From positions 34,703,491-34,767,490 of the forward strand of contig OZ023274.1 of NCBI GenBank assembly GCA_964007475.1: DNA of 64,000 bases, in the 5' to 3' direction. The stretch comes from Hybos culiciformis (Eukaryota > Arthropoda > Insecta > Diptera > Hybotidae). Shown piece by piece: positions 14,021 through 23,099 of this stretch. The translations under genes and the position numbers were made by a program. Below the pieces are notes generated by a model. The model searched no databases. It was not told the DNA's origin and saw only the letters and a list, made by a program, of their open reading frames with translations. Every line of letters starts with the position of its first letter. Position 1 is the first letter of the stretch.

Positions 14021-14534
14021 AGTAAAATTTTCTAGGGAATTAGAAAAAAGCTTTATATATATTTTTCCTACAAATGAAATTATATTTTGATCTTTAACTT
14101 TTTCTTGATTGAAGGCAATTCAAGGAATATGAACTTAATATAGAAACACGTATGTATACTGTATATATACATATTATATGTGTATAAAAATATAACAATT
14201 TAGTTGTGAAAATTGAGTTTTCCTTGGAGAACAAAAAGTTGGAAAAAAAAAAAATAGTAATAATAATAATAATTTTTACAAAAGAATATTAGAGCGATGT
14301 ACTTCATTATTATATTTAAGTTAAGATAATTTAAATTTATGATTGGTTTTATATATAAAAAAAAGTTGTATATTTAATAAAAATTAAATTAATTTATCAA
14401 AATAATATAATAATAATATTAATATGTATAATAGTAAAAGATATTTTAATTAAATTAATATATGCTTTGACATAGAAACATTTAATTTCAATAAGACAAA
14501 AACATCCTAAGATAGTTCTTTAATATCTCATATA
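14021..14534. other. Spacer between two TA-flanked elements
   Basis: AT-rich sequence with AAT-type simple repeats near 14256-14272 and 14398-14430. Nothing else was recognised. Confidence 0.5.
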
Positions 14535-15356
14535 GGGGAGAGGATTGCAGGTTTCCACTGCTTGCAGGTTGCCACCACTGATGTATTTTAACATTCTAGC
14601 AGTATCACAACATAAACTCCAAGTGACGTCAAAAGAACAGTTGCCACTTTTAATCTACTTCTGGAGCGGACAGACGCAATAACACAGTGTTTAGTGAGCA
14701 AAGTGTGAATTATTATCTTCAAAACCTTTAAAAATTAAAAATTGTGTTTTTGTCCTGTGCTCGTAAAGTGAACTTTTTTATTAGCAATCCAAGATAAATA
14801 TTTGGGTTATGTTGCTTTTTCATTCAATTAACATATTCCAAACAGAATTAAAAATATATTATGAATTGGCAATTTTTTTTAATGGATTATACAAAATTGC
14901 GTCAGAATGCAGGTTGCCACCTTGATGAAAGCGCTGATGACTGTATGATTTCTTTGTGTTTCAGTGTTTTAACTTGCCCGAATTCTGATTCCGATGAAGA
15001 TTTGGATTGATGCCATACCATATTGAAATTTTGTTTTTTATGTCAATTTTCAGACATTTCTTTATGTTTACAGCCACTGTGTGCAAGTGAAATTCAATAA
15101 ATTTGAATACATTTTCAGTTTCAGTTTTTCAACATTTTCAGCAATTTTCCAAAGGGTGGCAAGAGTTCAATTTTAGGTACTTTTGAAAAACTGCTATATA
15201 ATTTTTATTTTTTGAAATTTCAAATGAATTCTAGCTCAGGATTGTAGCTTTTTACTTCCTCTTTCCAACGTATATATACTATATGTACAATACGTTCATT
15301 TTTTGACAAGTTATGATAAAAAAAACCAAGGGGCGGCAACCTGCAAGCCTCTCCCC
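14535..15356. mobile_element. TA-flanked element with GGGGAGAGG inverted repeats
   Basis: TA flanks lie at 14533-14534 and 15357-15358. The left end reads GGGGAGAGGATTGCAGGTT and the right end, reverse-complemented, GGGGAGAGGCTTGCAGGTTG. The motif TTGCAGGTTGCC(A)CC recurs near the left end (14562-14577), internally (14908-14922) and at the right end. A short frame ending in an acidic tail and TGA near 15008 may be the last codons of a lost transposase. About 820 bp with no complete gene, so a non-autonomous or internally deleted copy. Confidence 0.8.
14905..15010 (+). pseudogene. Possible transposase C-terminal tail
   Basis: One frame reads ...ADDCMISLCFSVLTCPNSD followed by SDEDLD and a stop. 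An acidic tail after cysteines resembles the end of many pogo-like transposases, but the stretch is short and there is no upstream catalytic region in this element. It could be chance. Confidence 0.2.
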
Positions 15357-15358
15357 TA

Positions 15359-16147
15359 AAAATTCTCTGGAATTTAAGGTTGGGTTTACCAATCCCAGAA
15401 AACTTTTAGGACATAATTCAAATAAAAAAGCCATTTTTATTTAACTTCATTTGGTCAAAATAAACGAAGTTGTTTCCGTAATTGGAAAAATTAAAAATGT
15501 TTGGCATATTATAGTTTATACATCAATTCTATAAAATAATGTTTCGTTGTTGTTTTGCTGTTCAAAAGTTTTATTATGTTACTATTTGTGCAAACAAATA
15601 CTTTTTTTTGTTTCGCAGCTCCAAACGTATCCTATAATTTCCTATAGTGGGAACGCCTGTCAGGATATTTATGGAATTAAATTGAAGTTTGTTATTAGTT
15701 CTACTGTTTCAAATTTATAGTAAATAAAAACAGCTGTTTTCTTTTAACACAATCCATATATTATATACAATAATATCGTCTACATATATTAAATCTTAAT
15801 TTTCTTTAAACAATCAATTTTAAATTGTTACCTTGGAATCAGAGAAACAAAATGTTATTTAGAAACATAATGTCTCGTAAATTTCTCAAATATGACATAT
15901 CTTTTGTTTGTCATAAATGTCTTCATTAAAATAATATCAAAACAAAGAGATAGAGAGGATTGGGGTTTTGCCTACCAAATTAAACAGTGAAGGTGTTTTC
16001 CAAAAAATTCAGAACATATATTTTTGCAAAAGTTTAATAGTATCAGTATGTAAAAAATAATTTTATATTTTTTTTTTATTTGAAAATAATATTCTTTTTT
16101 TTTTTTTGTTATCTTCTTCATAATCATCAAAAGAATATATATTCCAA

Positions 16148-16187
<40 letters not shown>

Positions 16188-17098
16188 TAAAAGAAGAAAA
16201 TTTATACAAGAAAAAAAAACTTTTTTTTTTATATATTATAGTTTATTTTTTTTTTTCCTATAAAATGCGATATAGACTAAGTAGTCTCTTGTGCCAATTT
16301 ATATTGATAGAAATGTTTTTCATGAAAATGACGAGTGTATGAGTGGACTGAGGCGACATATTATACTGCAGTATTTGAATTGCTGCCAAAGATTGTTTCT
16401 TTTTCAGAAAGTAACAAAACCACTGAATCACTTTATTATCGGTTATTGAAAATATTTTATTTCTCATTAGGAAAATTTAATTGAACAAGCAAGCAGAAGC
16501 AAGCAAAATCTATATAATAATGTTGCACAGATGTAATAAAATTGAACAGATAATATTTTTTAATTTTTTGTGTTTTTTGATTTTATTATTATTATTATTT
16601 TTAGGGTGATGCGTAAGTTTGCGCAATATTCTCTTTCAGATTTTGTATTAAAAAAATAAAAAAAAATGTGGAATTCAAGTTTGGTTCGTATACTGAACCG
16701 ATAACTGAGCTCACAATTATTGAATAAAATGAGAAAAAAATTTGCACCCCGTTAATAATTTGCCATCAACTATAGATAGAAATAAAATTAAACAAAAACG
16801 ATTGAAATGTAAAAATAGTTAATAAAACTATCGAATCGATTATCAAATGCACGAATAAAGCCTATAGACGAATGTTTTCTAATTTTGGTTTTTATTTCTG
16901 TAAATGATTTCCTTCTAAGTTGATGAAAATATTATTTTAGAAAAAAAAAAAGAAAAGATTTTCTTAAAGTTTTCACTGCTTATCATTTATGTTCATGCAT
17001 ATATGTATATACCATAGACTAGAAGATACACATAAAAAAAGGGCAAATTTAAAATATCCACAAATAATGATAGTTTTAATCATTTTTAACCAAAATTA
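15359..17098. other. Plain AT-rich intronic sequence
   Basis: Contains an AAT microsatellite at about 16149-16178 and several T runs. A minus-strand TTGTGAGCTC near 16702-16714 echoes the same decamer near 45.33 kb, which could be another trace of a tRNA-like repeat. The open frame at 16258-16467 has no recognisable motif. Confidence 0.5.
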
Positions 17099-17550
17099 CA
17101 CGGTTAAAAATCTCTGTGTACTTTTGAGTGATAATTGAAAAAAAATTACTTTTGAACAGCCATTTGAAAAAAACTTATTTTAAATACACAAACACATTTA
17201 TCAAAAATATTAGGTTTTTTTCAAATTAGCAAAACTGTGATTCAAAATAATACAAAAATAAAAAATAAATGTTTTTCAAATTTTATTTGACTCATTTTTT
17301 TTAACATTTTTGGTATTTTAAATTTCAGGAGCGCAAATAACTTTTTCATTTTAATTTTTTTTTTTTCATTTATTGTTTTTATTTCAGTTTTGAAATTTAA
17401 TTTTTTTTCTTTGCACATTTAAAATAATATTTGATCAAATTGAAAAAAATTATTTTTCTTATTGAATAATTTAATCGTTAATACAAGATACAAAATTTTC
17501 AATAGATATGGAACTTATATTTTCTGTTTTATACATTATCGTAAATTAAC

Positions 17551-17623
17551 TGCAATAGCTCAGTGGCAGAGTTGATGGATTGCAATGTTAAGGACAGTGG
17601 TTCGAAACTCCAACCGGGCATAA
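17551..17623 (+). repeat. tRNA-like SINE head or tRNA pseudogene
   Basis: TAGCTCAGTGGCAGAG (17556-17571) is a near-perfect tRNA D-arm / Pol III A box, and GGTTCGAAACTCC (17599-17611) is a B box with one extra base. Spacing of about 43 bases suits a tRNA. The acceptor arms (TGCAA near the start, CCGGGCA at the end) pair poorly, so it is not a functional tRNA. It is followed at once by a long A-rich tail, the layout of a tRNA-derived retroposon. The parent tRNA cannot be named safely. Confidence 0.6.
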
Positions 17624-17805
17624 AAAAAAATATTAAAAAAACCAATAAAAAAAAAAAGAATTTAATTTAACTTAATAAAAAAAAATAAATAAAAATAAAA
17701 AAAAAAAAATTAATAAAAAAAAATAAATAAATTAAATAAAATTAAATAAAAAAAAAAGTGAAAATAAAAAAAACAAAAAAAGGCAAAAAACGAAAAAAAA
17801 GTCTA
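17624..17805. repeat. A-rich tail or low-complexity tract
   Basis: About 180 bases of almost pure A with scattered T, in patterns such as AAATAAATAAA and TTAATAAAA, lie directly after the tRNA-like block. They may be the expanded tail of a SINE insertion, grown by slippage. Confidence 0.6.
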
Positions 17806-17890
17806 GTAAATTTTTTGAGGTGTTTTTGCTGGTGAATTTGTAAGGTTTTTGCTCCAAAATTCTTTCCGTAAAATAATTATGACTAAATAT

Positions 17891-18110
17891 CTATTATATT
17901 TTGTTTTTATTATTTTGAAAAATACTTACGATATTTTACAAAATTATTTTTCAAAACAACACATAAAATTACAACTATTACATTTTGTTTTTATTATTTT
18001 GAAAAAATACTTACGATATTTTACAAAAATGTTTTTCAAAACAACACATAAAATTACAACTATTATATTTTGTTTTTATTATTTTGAAAAAAACTTGCTA
18101 TATTTTACAT
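17891..18110. repeat. 84-85 bp tandem repeat, about 2.6 copies
   Basis: Units start at 17891, 17975 and 18060, each with CTATTA(T/C)ATTTTGTTTTTATTA followed by a CTTACGATATTTTAC block and TTTCAAAACAACACATAAAA. The 87-codon open frame over it is a by-product of the repeat, whose unit length is close to a multiple of three. Confidence 0.9.
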
Positions 18111-18177
18111 AATTGTTTTTGGATGTATATGTGCACATAATGTGATTCAAAATGAGAGATGGATTTTTTACCGTGTA

Positions 18178-20374
18178 CCAACATCCACCATTGATACACC
18201 AAAAAAAAAAAAACATATTTTTTGTATATATGTCTCTCACTATCGAAAAATTCCACCTACTTTGTGTATTATTTTATTGCTATATTTACTGCAATGCAGG
18301 TGTATATGACAATGAAAAATATCAACTGAGTGTTTTTCAATTTTATTTCCAAAAAAAAAAATTTCTTTTTTTTTATTATTCAAAAAGTTAAATAGACGAT
18401 TTTCCCAAATGTATAAAATTTTGTTAAAAAAAAATGCAAGCAAAATAATTTTTGGTAAAAGAAAAAAAAAAAAGAAGAAAAATGGAAATAATTTTGGTCG
18501 GCATAAAGGTCTTTATTATGTTGGCTAAACAATAATATTACTTCATGGACTGAAATTGCAAAAAAAAAAAAAAAAAAATAAATAAAAAAAAAAAAAATCA
18601 CAATAAAATTGCAATATGTTTTATATAGCTTCCTTAAAAAAAACTAAATAATGGCTGTTGAGTGGAATAACCTTTCACACTAAAAAAAATTTAAACATTT
18701 TTCTCTTAATTTATATTAAACTTCAATTGTGAACGTATAGGCGTAATGATTTATTAATTATATGACAAAATCTTCATTCTTTGTATATACAGAATCTTAT
18801 GAAATCATTAATATTTAAGTTTCCCAAAAGAAGCTACAAAAATTTAGGAAAGTGGAGAAATAAAGTCATTGAATTGTAGGCTGTGCTACCGAATACCGAT
18901 CAAATTAAAGAATTTTTATACATTGATTTAATATAGAATAAGTAAATATAAAATATTATTTAAATGTTTCATGAAATTATATAAGGAAATTATTATTTTT
19001 ATATCAAATTCATTTAATTAATTTCAAAATTATTAAATTTATTAAAAAAAACAATCTTTATTGCTTTCAGAACTATAATTATCTACTGCGTTTAGTGTTT
19101 ATATAATAATTTTAAAGGCAATCAAAGTCATGATGATGATGCATCAGTTGTGTCTTTAATGTTAATAATAAATAAACTATAATGAATTTTATATATTTTA
19201 TTATTTCTACTCCTACTTTATTCTATTAATATTTTTTATATACCCCAAGAAAAAATGCGACAACCTGTTGCGCGCAAATTTGAATTATTCTATATGTGAA
19301 AACTTAAATTTTAAGAAGAAAATAATAAATTTTTTGAATTTTATTTTTAACTTTTAAATTAAGTTATTATTAATATTAAATTTCCATAGATTACTAAAAG
19401 AGTGTATAGCCCTTGATCAATCTAAATATTATAGAAGTAGTAACTATCGTGTCTACCATTGTCTTTTCTTTGGAAATCAACTTGAGTATACTTTTATTTT
19501 CTATGTGATTGAGTGCAAAAAAAATCATGCTACAAAGAAATTTTCAGCAACTTATTTGAAATTATGTCACATTTAGAAGTTATGCTTTGATTTATGTCTT
19601 CTCTAATTGATAGACAAATTAATTTGTCTTCTTGCAAATCCTCTCTATACATATAATATTTTACGTATAAATCCCATAACATATGTCCAATATTGAACTC
19701 ACATTTTATATCAACCATTATTTAATTAACACAATACCTACATTTTTTGATTAACTCTAATCCACAAAATTTAATTTATTTCAAAAAGAAATGTACTGCA
19801 GTTATTTAATCGAAAATTAAAATTTATATTTATTTCTGTTGCACCTACAAATGTGTATATATATAATATACACACATGTATATACTTATGAATATGCATA
19901 CAATTAATGGCAATTTAATTTTTTTGTAGGTTATTTTTGCCTTTCGATTCTTAATTGATAAAAAAAAAAATAAAAAATAATAAACATTTAAATTTAAAAT
20001 GCGGTTATAAAAATTAATCTGAATTTAAATTTATAGTTAAATTTAATTGGATTTTTTATAGCTAATTAAAATTATTTCTATTTAAAAAAAAATAAAAAAT
20101 TGTTTCTCCGCTAACCAGAACCAATAACATTGAAGGATTGAAAGATTTTGAAGTAACCATATATAAACTAAAAATGTTAAAGCCGTAGTCTTCCTAGATC
20201 ACGACTGGTTTCGGAATAAAAGTGTACCTAAACCTCAATATGAAATTCTAATAGAAATTTTGAAGGTTTTTCTCATTATTTAAAATTTATAACTTTTTTT
20301 ACTGATATCATAAAAATATATTTTAATATCGAAAATGAATTAATTTTATTATAATTTTTATTTTTATTTTATAG
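18178..20374. other. AT-rich intron before the micro-exon
   Basis: Simple sequence and several overlapping low-complexity frames on both strands near 18152-18601, none with motifs. A TATA/CA-rich patch lies near 19850-19880. The last 30 bases are the pyrimidine-rich acceptor tract of the exon. Confidence 0.5.
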
Positions 20375-20415
20375 GAAAATGTTCATTGGGGGCCTCAGTT
20401 GGCAAACAAGTCCAG
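20375..20415 (+). CDS. Rbp6: Musashi-family (Rbp6-like) RNA-binding protein, 41-base internal exon
   Basis: The exon encodes KMFIGGLSWQTSP, the first beta strand and RNP2 motif of RNA-recognition motif 1 in Musashi-type proteins. These are cytoplasmic regulators that bind short UAG-containing sites in mRNA 3' regions. It is preceded by a T-rich tract and TAG, and followed by a perfect donor GTAAGT at 20416. It starts with the third base of a codon and ends with the first base of the next, so both junctions are split-codon. From memory, insect Rbp6 and vertebrate MSI2 have KMFIGGLSWQTSP here whereas Drosophila Msi differs (KLFVGG), hence the Rbp6 call; msi is the alternative. The rest of the RRM (aromatic RNP1, roughly RGFGFVTF) is not in the window. 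At least 20 kb of intron lies before it and 43 kb after it. Confidence 0.85.
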
Positions 20416-20418
20416 GTA

Positions 20419-20719
20419 AGTTTATAGTTTAAATTTAAATTGCATATTTAAAAATTTCTGCGAAAATCTCTATACTACTAAGAACATTTTTAAAAACAAT
20501 TTTGTTATAAAGGATATGTGAAGGTTCCAAATGGCAATCAAAACAAATTGGAATTTTGTAATTAAAAAATTGTATATACATCACTAAAATCTATTTATTT
20601 TATTTATGTATTTCTCTACAGGAATATAATTTTACAAGAAATAAAAAACAAACCTGCTTAGAGCAGGTTTAAAAAAAATATTTGAAAAAGTAATAAAAAA
20701 AATTTTAATTATTTTTATT
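20419..20719. other. Short intron stretch between exon and Foldback element
   Basis: Plain AT-rich sequence. The only structure is a small hairpin, AACCTGC-TTAGA-GCAGGTT, at 20651-20669. Confidence 0.5.
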
Positions 20720-21021
20720 GTATTTTATGGCGCGGTGAAATAAGGCCGCGGGAAATAAGGCCGCGATAGGTTTTTTGTTGCGGTCTTATTTCATTTTGAA
20801 AAATGAAATAAGGCCGCGAAAAAATCCTCGCGGTCTTATTTCATTTTGAAAAATGAAATAAGACCGCATAAAATTCCTCGCGGCCTTATTTCGTTTTGAA
20901 AAATGAAATTAGACCGCGACAAAAAAAAAAATTAATCGGAGGGCTAATTTCATTTTGAAAAATGAAATAAGGCCGCGAGGATTTTTTCGCGGCCTTATTT
21001 CATTTTGACACAGGGCACACA

Positions 21022-21059
21022 GGGCAGGGGGCAGCAGGGGGCAGCAGGGGGCAGCAGGG
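21022..21059 (+). repeat. G-rich 10-bp tandem repeat, potential G-quadruplex
   Basis: GGGCAGGGGG is followed by three CAGCAGGGGG/CAGCAGGG units: four or more G runs with 1-5 base spacers, enough for an intramolecular quadruplex. It is the left shoulder of the Foldback core; the right shoulder has the complementary but shortened CCCTGTTGCCCCCTGCCC. Confidence 0.7.
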
Positions 21060-21074
21060 TGGCGGGCGGGCGGT

Positions 21075-21116
21075 GGTCAGTGGGATTTGCGGCTAGCGCC
21101 GCAAATCCCACTGACC
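21075..21116. repeat. Perfect 19-bp-arm hairpin at the Foldback centre
   Basis: Arms GGTCAGTGGGATTTGCGGC and its exact complement are separated by the four-base loop TAGC. Pairing continues outward through GGCGGGCGGGCGGT with one bulge. This is the tip of the whole 745-bp foldback structure. Confidence 0.95.
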
Positions 21117-21624
21117 AACCGCCCGCCCGCCGCCCTGTTGCCCCCTGCCCTTTGTTGCTCACCTTACAAGATTACGCGGACTTATTTTGTTTATAAAAAT
21201 GAAATTAGCCCTCCGAATAATTGTTTTTTTTTGTCGCGGCCTTATTTCATTTTTCAAAACGAAATAAGGCCGCGAGGAATTTTTTGCGGTCTTATTTCAT
21301 TTTTCAAAATGAAATAAGACCGCGAGGATTTTTTCGCGGCCTTATTTCATTTTGAAAAACGAAATAAGGCCGCGAAAAAATCTTCGCGGCCTTATTTCAT
21401 TTTTCAAAATGAAATAAGACCGCAACAAAACAACGTCGCGGCCTTATTTCCTGCGGCCTTATTTCCATCCCCCGTATTTTATTCCATTTACTTTAATTAT
21501 TAAAATTATCCTTCAAATTAATTAAATGAAAGTTAAATTCAAATAGTTACGAATAAAATTGAACATTTTATGATTACGTTAAAAAATCAAAATATCATTA
21601 TTAGTGTATACACATAGGAACTAG

Positions 21625-21627
<3 letters not shown>

Positions 21628-21680
<53 letters not shown>
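21628..21680. repeat. (AT)n microsatellite inside an inverted-repeat terminus
   Basis: About 26 AT dinucleotides interrupt the left end of the P-like element. The right end has only CTAT at the same place, so the tract looks like a post-insertion expansion. Confidence 0.85.
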
Positions 21681-21682
<2 letters not shown>

Positions 21683-21925
21683 AAAAACACTTCTAGGAAA
21701 AATGTATTGAAATTGTTGTTGTGAATGAAAAAAAAAACTAAAAAAAATTTTTTTTATTTATCTAGAAAGGGTATATGTAAGCTTCAATTTATTAAAATAT
21801 ACAGCCGACTATGTTATTTAATTGCTTACAATTAATGACTCGCTCATCGCGCCGTTCTTCGCGCCGCGCCAACCACAGAAAATATGGAACTCGTTATTTT
21901 AAATGTTATTTGAACATAACGGTAA

Positions 21926-22846
21926 ATAAATCATGGAAATCTAAATTTTCTAAGTCAAAAATTAATTGTTTCGCGAAATCAAACTGGATTTAGGGCATTT
22001 ATTATTGCAATGCCAAATTTTGTTGAAATTTTCAAATTTTATGTAGAAGAAAAAAAGGAGTTAAAGTACATCCTTACACATAATTTTTCGCAGGACTATC
22101 TAGAGACTTATTTTTCAAAAATTAGGCAGCGGGGAGGACGCAACGATAATCCAACTGCAATTCAATTTGAAAATGCGTTCAAAAAATTGCTTGTTAGAAA
22201 TGAAATCGAAGCTTCAATTTCAGCAATTTCTAAAGAATTAAATCCACCAAAAATTTTAACAGTGCCATACAGGCACAAATCATTAAATGTAGTAGTAAAT
22301 AAAAATATAACTGATGAGTATTTCTTGGAACCAGGACTGAAAAATATCTATATTGATAACTCATATTTTGATGCTATCAAATACATGACTGGTTGGAGTG
22401 AAAATAAATTGATACAAAATTTAAAATGTGATACATGTAAGAACCTTATTGAACTTGAAGAAAAATATGAGTCATTATTTATTGCCAATAAAACCAAATT
22501 TCATCTAAGAAATCCAAGGAAAGATTTTGTTAAATTAGCTAAGCAAATAGAACAAATTTTAGCTACCTTACGCTCAAAAAATGAGTTATTTCAAAAAAAT
22601 ATTTTTTTTTAAATTTCAAATTTTATTTTAAATAATTTAGATTTTGACAGAATTTTATTAACTTTTAAAAATCATCCACGAATTTTAAATGATTTCGAGA
22701 ATCATAAATTATTAGTTATCAAAGACTTTATTAAAATTTATACGAATTTAAAATTATTTAATGAAGCTAAAATAAAAAATATTGAACTTCATAAAAATGA
22801 TTCAAGACATCGTTATTTGAAGATGTCTCATTTCAAAAACGAATAA
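21926..22846 (+). pseudogene. P-element/THAP9-like transposase, C-terminal part, broken by one stop
   Basis: One frame runs from 21926 (a stop lies just upstream) to the TAA at 22844-22846, broken only by an in-frame TAA at 22610-22612 in a T-rich patch. The first stretch reads SRNQTGFRAFIIAM (about 21971-22012), then HNFSQDYLETYFSKIRQRGG about 24-43 codons after the ATG at 22010, then RNDNPTA. 'SQD.LE.(Y/F)FS.IR.(R/K)GG.NDNPTA' is the hallmark of the C-terminal catalytic region of P-element and THAP9 transposases. CDTCKNL further on is a CxxC pair. After the stop the frame still reads sensibly and ends RHRYLKMSHFKNE, like the basic family tail. No THAP domain is present, so the gene is 5'-truncated and not functional. 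Confidence 0.75.
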
Positions 22847-22866
22847 TGTTAGATTTTTGTTCGTTT

Positions 22867-22897
<31 letters not shown>

Positions 22898-23099
22898 TAC
22901 ATATATATATAAATGAAAAAATGTTGAACCAAAAATATAAAATCGATTTGTTATTTCAATTACATTATAACAATTTTTAAAATATATTATTATGTGTTAC
23001 ATATATGTGTGTTTTATTTTCAAAGTTTTTTAATTTCTTACAAAAAAAAAATTTAAATTATTCTTCGCTAAGATTTTATGAGTCACAGTTTTATCTAGT
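22847..23099. other. P-like element interior, AT-rich with a TA tract
   Basis: Between the transposase relic and the nested hAT element lies AT-rich sequence, including an AT tract at about 22881-22910. It was probably 3' non-coding sequence of the P-like element. It is short, with no further features. Confidence 0.4.

Larger units (their letters stand above)
17099..18175. mobile_element. TA-flanked MITE-like element with CACGGT ends
   Basis: TA flanks lie at 17097-17098 and 18176-18177. The left terminus reads CACGGTTAAAAATCTCTGTG and the right one, reverse-complemented, CACGGTAAAAAATCCATCTC. The ends resemble those of the element at 52503-52914 (CACTGGTAAAAATT), so the two may be relatives. 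The 1077-bp body holds a tRNA-like sequence with an A-rich tail and a three-unit tandem repeat, and no transposase. Confidence 0.75.
1..20374 (+). other. Rbp6: Intron upstream of the Musashi-family exon (3' part only)
   Basis: Everything left of the exon at 20375 is inferred to be one long intron. Its 3' end is a T-rich tract of about 30 bases followed by TAG at 20372-20374. No other stretch of this region, on either strand, reads as a conserved protein. It contains three TA-flanked elements, one tRNA-like remnant, one fragment of a dispersed repeat and a possible ratchet point at 7854. A gene on the other strand with very small exons could be missed by eye. Confidence 0.7.
20720..21482. mobile_element. 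Foldback-like element with palindromic subrepeats and GC-rich core
   Basis: A 745-bp element (20729-21473) is flanked by a 9-bp direct repeat GTATTTTAT (20720-20728 and 21474-21482). Each arm starts with two copies of GAAATAAGGCCGC and then carries about four copies of a unit that is itself a near palindrome, CGCGGCCTTATTTCATTTT followed by a mirrored GAAATAAGGCCGCG. The two arms are inverted relative to each other. The core (21010-21165) is strongly GC-rich and also inverted, ending in an almost seamless hairpin. A 9-bp target duplication, tandem subrepeats in long inverted arms and no gene match the Foldback/Galileo layout; family membership is inferred from structure only. Confidence 0.85.

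Noticed and set aside
17849..18112. 87-codon frame with internal repeats
   Set aside because: It follows an 84-85 bp tandem repeat. Low complexity and no start context.
20651..20669. Small hairpin AACCTGC-TTAGA-GCAGGTT
   Set aside because: It resembles a bacterial terminator, but the context is an insect intron. A single 7-bp stem is expected by chance.
21005..21317. Glycine/proline-rich open frames in the Foldback core
   Set aside because: They are translations of the GC-rich hairpin and of the arm units, with no start context or domain.
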